A stretch of DNA of 64,000 nucleotides from Clostridiaceae bacterium M8S5 (GTDB lineage Bacteria > Bacillota > Clostridia > Tissierellales > MCWD3). Within the stretch, counting starts at the first letter, position 1. Every line of letters starts with the position of its first letter. This document shows positions 24,514 through 32,361 of this stretch, in pieces. The stretch covers positions 1,922,001 through 1,986,000 of the forward strand of contig CP118523.1 in the NCBI GenBank assembly GCA_029227815.1, written 5' to 3'. The translations under genes were made by a program, and so were the position numbers. The notes under the pieces are model-generated. The model searched no databases, was not told where the DNA came from, and saw only the letters and a list, made by a program, of their open reading frames with translations.

Positions 24514-26016
24514 ATGGAATATAATAATATAGAAAATTTAAAAAACATCATTCATGATGCGAATGAGATAATACTTGAAAGAATCAAAAAAATTGATAAG
24601 CTAAAAGATATGGACATAGAAATATACCCATATAGCTACACTAAAAATACCACAACTAGTAATATAATTGATGACTTTGATAATATTAAAGAAACCGATG
24701 AATTTAGTATAGCAGGAAGAATAATGCTCTATCGAAATATGGGTAATTCTTCTTTCATCAACCTAAAAGACCAACAAGGAAGCTTGCAAATCTATTTTAA
24801 TAAAGGAATTTTAAAAGAAAAATACGACATAGTAAAATTATTAGATATAGGAGATATCATAGGAGTGACAGGCAGTGTCTTTAAAACAAAGACTGGTGAA
24901 ATTACTCTAAGAGCATCAGATATATCGCTACTCAGTAAATCAATAAGACCGCTACCTGAGAAATATCATGGGTTAAAAGATGAAGATTTAAGACAACGTT
25001 ATAGATCGCTGGATATGATTATGAACGATGAAGTTAAAAACAGATTTATAAACAGATCAAAAGCTATGTCAGCTATAAGAGAATTTTTGGATAATATGAA
25101 CTTCATTGAGATAGATACTCCTATATTAGATACAAAGTATGGCGGTGGAGAAGCAAAGCCATTTACCACACATATAAATGCCCTAAACTGTGATGCATAC
25201 ATGAATGTATCTCCTGAACTTTATTTAAAAAGATTGATGATAGGTGGTATAGAGAGAGTATATTCTTTTGCTAGATCATTTAGAAATGAGGGTATAGACA
25301 GAACACATTATCCTGAATTCACCTTATTTGAATGTTATATGGCTTATGGTGACTATACAGATATGATGTCATTAATGGAAAATCTATATGAATATGTGTT
25401 TATGAAAGTAATTAAAACTACAAAGATTACGTATAATGGTGTAGAAATAGATTTCAAAGCACCTTGGAGACGTATAAGTATGTGTGACATTATAAATCAA
25501 GAACTTAGTATACCAGTAGAACATCTGTCGAAAAGAGAGATCATAGATTGTATCCATGAAAAAGATTTAACTCTAAATACAGATGTACCTTTAGATGAGT
25601 TATTAAAGGGAGATATTATAATGATGTTGTTTGATGATTATCTGGCAGATAACATAATACAGCCAACGTTTATAACAGATTTTCCAAAAGAATCATCTCC
25701 ATTATGTAAAATCCACAGGAGCAATAAAGAGCTTATTGAAAGATTTGAACCTTATGCATATGGAGTAGAGCTAGGAAATGCTTATTCAGAGCTTAATGAT
25801 CCTATAACTCAAAGGATACTGTTAAATGAACAAGCTGATAAATTAAGAGCAGGACTCGAGACTGCAAGTCCTATGGATGAAGAGTTTGCAAGAGCAGTGG
25901 ATATAGGCATGGCTCCAGCTGGAGGACTTGGCATTGGAATAGATAGAATGATGATGTTTTTAGCAGATGCTAGTTCTATAAAAGAAGTAATACCTTTTCC
26001 TATAGTTAAAAGATAA
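24514..26016 (+). CDS. lysS: Lysyl-tRNA synthetase (class II)
   Basis: Charges tRNA-Lys. An N-terminal OB-fold anticodon domain (AGRIMLYRNMGNSSFINLKDQQGSLQ) is followed by the class II catalytic core. Motif 2 is RSFRNEGIDRTHYPEF, and motif 3 is PPAGGLGIGIDRM-like near the C-terminus (GLGIGIDRMMMFLADASSIKE). DLRQRYRSLDMI is a LysRS hallmark. At 500 residues the length is normal. Start EIYPYSY and residues nearby resemble the shorter N-terminus of some anaerobe and archaeal-type enzymes. ATG 24514 has GGAAGGTGG upstream. It is under T-box control, so induced by lysine starvation. Confidence 0.94.
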   Translation: MEYNNIENLKNIIHDANEIILERIKKIDKLKDMDIEIYPYSYTKNTTTSNIIDDFDNIKETDEFSIAGRIMLYRNMGNSSFINLKDQQGSLQIYFNKGILKEKYDIVKLLDIGDIIGVTGSVFKTKTGEITLRASDISLLSKSIRPLPEKYHGLKDEDLRQRYRSLDMIMNDEVKNRFINRSKAMSAIREFLDNMNFIEIDTPILDTKYGGGEAKPFTTHINALNCDAYMNVSPELYLKRLMIGGIERVYSFARSFRNEGIDRTHYPEFTLFECYMAYGDYTDMMSLMENLYEYVFMKVIKTTKITYNGVEIDFKAPWRRISMCDIINQELSIPVEHLSKREIIDCIHEKDLTLNTDVPLDELLKGDIIMMLFDDYLADNIIQPTFITDFPKESSPLCKIHRSNKELIERFEPYAYGVELGNAYSELNDPITQRILLNEQADKLRAGLETASPMDEEFARAVDIGMAPAGGLGIGIDRMMMFLADASSIKEVIPFPIVKR

Positions 26017-26020
26017 CTTA

Positions 26021-26062
26021 AAAAATGTGGTTTTCATTACATCTAATGAGCCACATTTTTTT
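26021..26062 (+). terminator. Terminator after lysS
   Basis: AAAATGTGG...CATTA pairs with TAATG.CCACATTTT, followed by a T-run. Confidence 0.75.
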
Positions 26063-26110
26063 TATTTATTAGGATATCCTAAATACAAAGATAAAGAAGG
26101 GAGTTTTATT

Positions 26111-26932
26111 ATGCATACTATGTGGAAAGGTTCAATAAGCTTTGGGTTAGTTAACATTCCAGTTAAGATGTTTACTGCAACTGAAAATAAAGACATACGA
26201 TTTAGATATTTACACAAAGAATGTAATACACCTGTAAGATATAAGAAATATTGTGAATCATGTGGTAGAGAGGTTAAAGAAGAAGAAATAGTTAGAGGCT
26301 TTGAATATGAAAAAGGGCATTTTGTAATAATGAACGAAGAAGATTTTGAGTTAGCCAAATCAGAAGTTCTAGATAAAGCAATAGATATAATAGATTTTGT
26401 GAATTTAGTTGAAATAGATCCTATTTACTTTGACAAATCATACTATTTATCACCTGATCAGACAGGAAGTAAAGCATATAATCTGCTTAGAAGTGCTATG
26501 AATGATACTAGTAAAATAGCATTAGCTAAAATCACTATAAGAAATAAGCAATCATTAGCTGCGCTTAGAGTATACCAAAATACGTTGGTACTTGAAACTT
26601 TATTTTATCCTGATGAGGTCAGAGAAGTAAGTAATATACCTAATCTACCAGAAAACATCAATGTAGATGACAAAGAGTTAAAAATAGCTACTCAATTAAT
26701 TGATCAACTTACTACTGAGTTTAAACCAGAAAATTATAAAGATGATTATAGAGAAGCTCTAAATGAGATCATAGAAAATAAAATACACGGACAGGAAACA
26801 ATAAAAGCAGAAGCAAAAACAACTAGTCACAATGTAGTAGATTTGATGTCAGCATTAAAAGCAAGTTTAAAAGATAGTAAAGCTAAAAACACCAAAAAAC
26901 AATCTATCAAACCTAAAAAAGGTGCTAGTTAA
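26111..26932 (+). CDS. ku: Ku protein (non-homologous end joining)
   Basis: Binds DNA double-strand ends and recruits LigD. The N-terminus MHTMWKGSISFGLVNIPVKM is the bacterial Ku signature; CNTPVRYKKYCESCG and a following FEYEKGHFVIM are standard. At 273 residues it has a Lys-rich C-terminal tail (KKQSIKPKKGAS) for DNA contact. ATG 26111 lies 8 bases after AAGAAGGGA; codons back to 26027 belong to the lysS terminator region. It is the first gene of a three-gene NHEJ operon, with stop and next start overlapping by one base. Confidence 0.95.
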   Translation: MHTMWKGSISFGLVNIPVKMFTATENKDIRFRYLHKECNTPVRYKKYCESCGREVKEEEIVRGFEYEKGHFVIMNEEDFELAKSEVLDKAIDIIDFVNLVEIDPIYFDKSYYLSPDQTGSKAYNLLRSAMNDTSKIALAKITIRNKQSLAALRVYQNTLVLETLFYPDEVREVSNIPNLPENINVDDKELKIATQLIDQLTTEFKPENYKDDYREALNEIIENKIHGQETIKAEAKTTSHNVVDLMSALKASLKDSKAKNTKKQSIKPKKGAS

Positions 26933-27867
26933 TGTTGGAAATAATGCCTATGGAGCCTATTAAATCTACTACTATACCACAAGGAAGTGATTGGGTTCAT
27001 GAAATCAAGTTTGATGGGATTAGAGGTTTATTAATATATAATCAAGATGATTTTAAGTTATATACAAAAAAAGGTTATGATATTACACTTAAGTTTCCTG
27101 AAATAACTAACTTTAAGTATGTATTTTCTGGAAAATCATCAATTATAGATGGTGAATTAACAGTGTTTAAAGAGGATAGACATTCTTTTCATGATATATT
27201 AGTCAGAGCAAGAAGTAGTTCTGAATTAAAAATAAAGTCAAATATAGCAAAATATCCTTTGACATATGTAGTATTTGATATACTCTCCTACAATGGAGAA
27301 GATTTATCTTATCAGCCACTAGCAATGCGCAAAAAAATCTTAAAGGATTCTATAGAGCAGACAAATAATTTTTTATACAGTGATTACTATGAAGATGGTA
27401 ATGCATTATTCGATAAAGTCAAATCTCTTGGCTATGAAGGGATTGTATCAAAGAAGATCGATAGTCCTTATGTTCCATATAAAAAGCATAGATACTGGTA
27501 TAAAATAAAAGTAAAGAAAAAAATTCTATGTGTAATTGGTGGCATTAACCTTGAGGGAAATAAAGTCAAATCATTACTTTTAGGTATGTATAACGGAAAC
27601 AACCTTATATATATAGGAAATGCTTCTTCTGGGCTTAGTCAAAATGATTTGTCATTACTATATGGTAACTTAGACTCTCTTAGGTCTAATCACAACCCAT
27701 TTAGTAATATTTCAAAAAGCAAATCTATAGTATTTACAAAACCATTATTAACATGCTGGATAAAATACTCAGAATGGACTGATAAAGGTAAATTGCGCCA
27801 TCCTCAAATAATAGGATTTAGCGACCTGTTACCAAGCAATGCAAATGGAGTTGAGTTTATTTTATGA
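26932..27867 (+). CDS. ligD: ATP-dependent DNA ligase (stand-alone LigD ligase domain)
   Basis: Seals double-strand breaks with Ku. The adenylated lysine lies in motif I, VHEIKFDGIRG (about residue 27), followed by IIDGELTVF (motif III), YVVFDILSYNG, and motif IV/V, YEGIVSKKID and YKIKVKKK. The C-terminal OB domain ends about residue 300. At 311 residues it corresponds to only the ligase part of canonical LigD: the polymerase is the next gene, and no nuclease domain is seen. Start ATG 26932 overlaps the ku stop; the downstream overlap is ATGA. Confidence 0.94.
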   Translation: MLEIMPMEPIKSTTIPQGSDWVHEIKFDGIRGLLIYNQDDFKLYTKKGYDITLKFPEITNFKYVFSGKSSIIDGELTVFKEDRHSFHDILVRARSSSELKIKSNIAKYPLTYVVFDILSYNGEDLSYQPLAMRKKILKDSIEQTNNFLYSDYYEDGNALFDKVKSLGYEGIVSKKIDSPYVPYKKHRYWYKIKVKKKILCVIGGINLEGNKVKSLLLGMYNGNNLIYIGNASSGLSQNDLSLLYGNLDSLRSNHNPFSNISKSKSIVFTKPLLTCWIKYSEWTDKGKLRHPQIIGFSDLLPSNANGVEFIL

Positions 27868-28703
27868 AAAATATTGATATAACAAATCCTGAAAAACTAT
27901 TGTGGCCAAAGCTAGGTATAAAAAAAATAGACTATATTAATTTTCTCTATAAATTATCACCTTATATATTAAAATATTCTAAAAATAGAGCGCTTACTGT
28001 CATTAGATATCCTGATGGCGTAGATGGTAAAAGCTTTTACCAAAAAAATTTGCCCAAATATGCTCCTGACTGGGTTAAACACTCATTAGATAATATAAAC
28101 ATATTAATGTGGATGGGTAATCAAGCAGCCTTAGAGTTTCACACTAGTTTTAATACTCTAGATGAGATCAATAATCCGAGTAGTCTAGTTTTTGATTTAG
28201 ATCCATCAAAGGGACAAACGTTTAATCAAGTTGTAGAAGTAGCTCTTTTAATACATGAAACTCTTGAGAAGTTAAAAGTTAAAAGCTATGTTAAAACCTC
28301 TGGTGCTACAGGTTTGCAAATTTATATACCAGTAGGAGGTAAATACTCATATGAAGAAGCTAGAAGTATTAACGAGTTTTTTGGTGTTTATTTTTCTAAA
28401 GTTTATAGTAATAAAATAACTATTGAAAGATTAGTGAAAAATAGAAATAAAAAGCTCTATTTTGATTATTTGCAGATGTATAGAGGTAAAACAATAATAT
28501 CTCCATACTCTCCTAGAGCTGTTGAAAATGCACCTATTTCAACACCTATATCGTGGGATGAACTACATAAAGGAATAAATCCAACCGATTTTAATATGCT
28601 AAATATCATAGATAGATTAAATAAGATAGGTGATTTGTTTGATAGTACAGATACAGAAATTCAAGATTTGGATTTTATTTTAAAAGCTATTAATGCTGAT
28701 TGA
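27864..28703 (+). CDS. LigD polymerase/primase domain (stand-alone)
   Basis: A 279-residue archaeo-eukaryotic primase-like polymerase that fills gaps during NHEJ. It starts TNPEKLLWPKLGIKKIDYI, the typical LigD-pol N-terminus. Visible motifs are GKSFYQKNLP, the catalytic acidic pair in VFDLDPS, KTSGATGLQIYIPV (SGxxGxH-like region) and YFDYLQMYRGKTIISPYSPR. It is translationally coupled to the ligase (ATGA). With ku it makes a complete split NHEJ set, probably used on repair of spore or stationary-phase DNA. That use is inferred from other spore formers. Confidence 0.94.
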   Translation: MKNIDITNPEKLLWPKLGIKKIDYINFLYKLSPYILKYSKNRALTVIRYPDGVDGKSFYQKNLPKYAPDWVKHSLDNINILMWMGNQAALEFHTSFNTLDEINNPSSLVFDLDPSKGQTFNQVVEVALLIHETLEKLKVKSYVKTSGATGLQIYIPVGGKYSYEEARSINEFFGVYFSKVYSNKITIERLVKNRNKKLYFDYLQMYRGKTIISPYSPRAVENAPISTPISWDELHKGINPTDFNMLNIIDRLNKIGDLFDSTDTEIQDLDFILKAINAD

Positions 28704-28775
28704 TAATATTTGTTAAAATTATATGAATAATATGGATTAAATTAGTAATAATAATATCGAAAGGAGTGAGTATAG

Positions 28776-29189
28776 ATGTCATTAAAAAATAGAATTTTAA
28801 TTATGTGTTTAGTAGTAGTTTTAGTACTAGGAGCATTCGGGTGTACTAAAAAAACTGAGCCAAAAGAAGAGCCTAAAAAAACTACAGAGGAAGAAAGCAA
28901 AACTCCTACTGAAGAACCAACTGAAAAAGCAGAACCATCTATAATGTGGGGAGATGCTATGTACATCATACAAGATACTGAAACAATGACTGCTACAAAA
29001 GACCAGTTAAAAGACAAATTAGGTGAAGTTAGCAAAGTAGTAGATATGGATACTGCGCCTACTGCAAATGGTGAGGCAAACATGTTTACAAAAGGTAGTG
29101 CAATATATTCGCTAAAGGATAAAGCAGTAGAGGATGAAATAGCTATAGAATTTGATGCAAAATACTATATAGCTAAAAAGAAAATGTAA
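28776..29189 (+). CDS. Small lipoprotein of unknown function
   Basis: A 137-residue exported protein. The signal peptide MSLKNRILIMCLVVVLVLGA is followed by lipobox LGAFGC (Cys about residue 23), a charged Lys/Glu/Thr/Pro linker (about 24-55), and a 75-residue C-terminal domain (WGDAMYIIQDTETMTATK). This last part contains no recognised motif. ATG 28776 has GAAAGGAGTGAGTATAG upstream. It is monocistronic, with its own terminator. Anchoring to the outer face of the cytoplasmic membrane is expected. Confidence 0.85.
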   Translation: MSLKNRILIMCLVVVLVLGAFGCTKKTEPKEEPKKTTEEESKTPTEEPTEKAEPSIMWGDAMYIIQDTETMTATKDQLKDKLGEVSKVVDMDTAPTANGEANMFTKGSAIYSLKDKAVEDEIAIEFDAKYYIAKKKM

Positions 29190-29201
29190 CATCTAATGAA
29201 T

Positions 29202-29240
29202 AAAAAAGAGCATCTTATTTAGAAAAGATAGCTCTTTTTT
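29202..29240 (+). terminator. Terminator after the lipoprotein gene
   Basis: AAAAAAGAGC..CTT pairs with AAG..AGCTCTTTTTT. Confidence 0.88.
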
Positions 29241-29310
29241 ACTTGCATTTTATTACTACATTTGGTATATTAATTTCAATATACTTTTTTGAAAAATAGG
29301 GGGTTTTATC

Positions 29311-30663
29311 ATGATGAGTAAAAAAATAGCAAGCTCAGTTTATTTAATTGCATTTTCTGTTATAATATTGTTTGCACATAGTAAATATGAGCAGCCGAAG
29401 GAATTGATTGTTACAAATAATAATGAACAAACTGCTAATTTCATTAATTATTTAGTTAAAGATTGTAAAGTATATATGGAGAGATTAAATAGCTATAGAG
29501 ATTTTATATTCAAAACACATCCTAAATGTACTAAAGAATTTATAGAGTCTATAGAAGATGATGTTGATAAAATATATATAAAAAATTATGCGAATAAAGA
29601 CTACTTAACTGCTGCTAGAATGTTAATTGCACTACTAAAAGATGGTCATTCATATACAAATATGTACAAAAATTATTGTAATAAAGTAGCTGATTTCTAT
29701 ATCACTTGTTATAATAATAGAATCTATATAAAGGTACCAAGTAAAAAATATTCATTTGAAAAAGGAGATGAAATTTTACAAATAGATGACATTAATATAG
29801 ATGATATACTAAAAAAATTTTCACAACTTATATCTTGCGATAATACTTACAACGTAAATAGTAAATGTGGAAATGGATGGATATTTACTAATGTAATATT
29901 TGAATATTTGAAAATAAATCCAAATAGTTTTAATATGAAAATAAAAGATCCTAATGATAATATTAGAACAATAAATATGTCGTTAGTGGAATATAATCCT
30001 AAGAATAAAAATAATACACAAAAAAATAATGATTATATATTAAATGATTATATATTATATAAAAATGTAGGTATACTTCGATTGCCAAATATACTAATAT
30101 TAGATAACCCCAATAAAGTAATGCTATCAAAATTCTTTGAGGATGTAAAAAATAAGGGCATAAATACTATAATAATAGATGTATCTGAATGTCCAGGTGG
30201 ATATGATGATTTCATACATGAGTTATTTAGATATTTACCAATAGATGAATTTAATACAACAAATAATAATGTTTTTAAAAATAATAACAAATATTGTAAA
30301 GAACTTTTTAAAGGAAATATAGCTGTATTAACATCTAATGATACGTATAGTTGTGGGTGTATTTTGTCTGGTTTAATAAAATACAATAAACTAGGAATTT
30401 TGATTGGTGAAAATATGGGTTGCAATTCAGTAATATACTATTCTCCTAAAACATTTGGTTACCCAGAAGAGACTTTTTCCATTAAAATAGCAAAGCTAAT
30501 AAACAGAGTACCAACTATAAATGGAGAAAAGCTAATTACTCCAGATATAATGTTATCAGATGTGATAGAAGACTATAAAGGTATGAGGATGTACTACGAT
30601 AATATGAACGAAATATATGATGTTGTTATCAAGGAATGTAAGAAACGTAATATAGAAAAATAA
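29311..30663 (+). CDS. S41-like peptidase with N-terminal membrane anchor
   Basis: A 450-residue protein with an N-terminal hydrophobic anchor or signal (about residues 5-22), a PDZ-like segment (KGDEILQIDDINIDDIL, about 150-167) and a C-terminal S41/tail-specific-protease domain. Strand and loop landmarks are VGILRLPN, IIIDVSECPGGYDD, and SNDTYSCGCILSGLIKYNKLG, whose serine after Tyr matches the catalytic Ser of tricorn-type S41 enzymes (TxSSGE). The usual SASEI is absent and CGC follows, so activity is not certain. ATG 29311 follows AATAGGGGG. It is monocistronic. Confidence 0.75.
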   Translation: MMSKKIASSVYLIAFSVIILFAHSKYEQPKELIVTNNNEQTANFINYLVKDCKVYMERLNSYRDFIFKTHPKCTKEFIESIEDDVDKIYIKNYANKDYLTAARMLIALLKDGHSYTNMYKNYCNKVADFYITCYNNRIYIKVPSKKYSFEKGDEILQIDDINIDDILKKFSQLISCDNTYNVNSKCGNGWIFTNVIFEYLKINPNSFNMKIKDPNDNIRTINMSLVEYNPKNKNNTQKNNDYILNDYILYKNVGILRLPNILILDNPNKVMLSKFFEDVKNKGINTIIIDVSECPGGYDDFIHELFRYLPIDEFNTTNNNVFKNNNKYCKELFKGNIAVLTSNDTYSCGCILSGLIKYNKLGILIGENMGCNSVIYYSPKTFGYPEETFSIKIAKLINRVPTINGEKLITPDIMLSDVIEDYKGMRMYYDNMNEIYDVVIKECKKRNIEK

Positions 30664-30695
30664 TACTAATCATATATATTACATTGTTTCAATAT

Positions 30696-30730
30696 AAAAG
30701 GTTATCTCATATACGATAGCCTTTTAGCTT
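30696..30730 (+). terminator. Terminator after the S41-like gene
   Basis: AAAAGG(T)TATC pairs with GATA(G)CCTTTT around TCATATAC. Confidence 0.75.
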
Positions 30731-30776
30731 TATTATTGACTTAGATAAGATAAACGGTATATAGTTTAAAATTATT

Positions 30777-30806
30777 TTGCCTGCTATGATATATAAATGG
30801 TATAAT
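30777..30806 (+). promoter_or_regulatory. Candidate promoter of the miaB-mutSL operon
   Basis: TTGCCT (30777-30782), an 18-base spacer and TGGTATAAT, an extended -10 ending at 30806. A second candidate, TTGACT-17-TATAGT, lies at 30737-30765. Confidence 0.55.
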
Positions 30807-30912
30807 TATATATAGACTAATCTCGGTTATATACTTAGTTAACCGATAACACATAAATTATGTACTATAAGAAATAATATAATAAACACCAAATGAATAG
30901 GAGAATCAATCA

Positions 30913-32340
30913 ATGAACAACATTAAAAAGAATATCCTTAATGATTATGACAATCAAAAAGAATATATGGATAGAATCAAAGAAAGAAATGATGTGTTTT
31001 TCAATAAATTTGGAATAAGAAGAAAATATATGATATTAACATATGGGTGTCAAATGAATGAGCATGACTCTGAGAGAATGGAAGGGTTGTTAGGTAATAT
31101 AGGTTATGAAACGACCTCGGATTTAAAAGAAGCAGATTTGATAATATTCAATACATGTTTAGTAAGAGAAAATGCTGAGCTGAAAGTATATGGAAAACTA
31201 GGCGAACTCAAGCAATTAAAAAAAGACAATCCAAATTTGATAATAGCAGTGTGCGGATGTATGCCACAAAAGGAAGAGGTTCGGGACTATATAACTAAAA
31301 AATATAGACATGTTGATCTAGTTTTTGGTACTCATAATTATTATAAACTTCCTGAAATGATAGAAAGTAAAACACAGACTAATAATAGAGTAGTTGATGT
31401 TTGGGAAGATGGTGAAGATCTTATAGAAGGTATGCCTGCTAAAAGAAAATATGGATATAAGGCATTTATAAACATCATGAAAGGGTGTAATAATTTTTGT
31501 ACTTACTGTATTGTACCTTATACTAGAGGTAGAGAAAGAAGCAGACTACCAGAGGACATCTTAGGTGAGATTATGAAGTTAGCAAAAGAGGGATGTAAAG
31601 AAGTCACTCTCTTAGGTCAAAATGTAAACTCTTACGGTAAATCATTAGAGAGCAAAGTAAGTTTTGCACAATTATTATATATGATAAATGACATAGAAGG
31701 TATAAGACGTATTAGGTTTATGACTTCTCACCCTAAAGATTTATCTGACGAATTAATAGATGCAATGAAAAACTGCAAAAAAGTAGTAGAGCACTTACAT
31801 CTACCTTTTCAATCAGGTAGTTCTAGAATACTTAAAAAAATGAACAGAAAATACGGCAAAGAGCAATACCTAGTATTAGTTGAGAAGATTAAAAAGGCTA
31901 TCCCAGATATATCACTTACTACAGATATAATTGTTGGATTTCCAGGCGAAACTGACGAAGATTTTGAAGATACATTAGATGTGGTAAAAAAGGTAGGATT
32001 TGACTCTGCATTTACATTTTTGTATTCAATACGTACGGGTACTCCTGCCGCAGAAATGAAAGATCAAATACCAGATGATATAAAACATGAGAGATTTGAT
32101 AAATTACTAGCAACTATTAATTCCATTAGTGCTAAAATAAATCAAGATATGATAGGAAGAACATTTGAAGTATTAGTTGAAAATATAAGCAAAAATGATA
32201 AATCAATGTTAAGCGGACGAACTAGATCTTTTAAATTAGTTCACTTTAAAGGGCCAAAAGAGTTGATAGGCAAGTTTGCGAATGTTAAGATAACAAAAAC
32301 AAAAACTTGGTTCTTGGAAGGAGAAATGGTACAAAGATAG
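30913..32340 (+). CDS. miaB: tRNA-2-methylthio-N6-dimethylallyladenosine synthase
   Basis: A radical SAM methylthiotransferase that converts i6A37 to ms2i6A37 in tRNA. The UPF0004 domain cysteines are C46 (YGCQMNEHDSE), C82 and C116 (CGCMPQ). The radical SAM motif is C192xxxC196xxC199 (GCNNFCTYCIVPYTRG). LGQNVNSYG, LHLPFQSGS and a C-terminal TRAM domain complete the family pattern. At 475 residues it has the usual N-terminal extension of Firmicute MiaB. ATG 30913 follows AGGAGAATCAATCA. It is first in an operon with mutS and mutL, and functionally paired with miaA downstream. Confidence 0.96.
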   Translation: MNNIKKNILNDYDNQKEYMDRIKERNDVFFNKFGIRRKYMILTYGCQMNEHDSERMEGLLGNIGYETTSDLKEADLIIFNTCLVRENAELKVYGKLGELKQLKKDNPNLIIAVCGCMPQKEEVRDYITKKYRHVDLVFGTHNYYKLPEMIESKTQTNNRVVDVWEDGEDLIEGMPAKRKYGYKAFINIMKGCNNFCTYCIVPYTRGRERSRLPEDILGEIMKLAKEGCKEVTLLGQNVNSYGKSLESKVSFAQLLYMINDIEGIRRIRFMTSHPKDLSDELIDAMKNCKKVVEHLHLPFQSGSSRILKKMNRKYGKEQYLVLVEKIKKAIPDISLTTDIIVGFPGETDEDFEDTLDVVKKVGFDSAFTFLYSIRTGTPAAEMKDQIPDDIKHERFDKLLATINSISAKINQDMIGRTFEVLVENISKNDKSMLSGRTRSFKLVHFKGPKELIGKFANVKITKTKTWFLEGEMVQR

Positions 32341-32361
32341 CGTTTAGGGGGATATATACTG

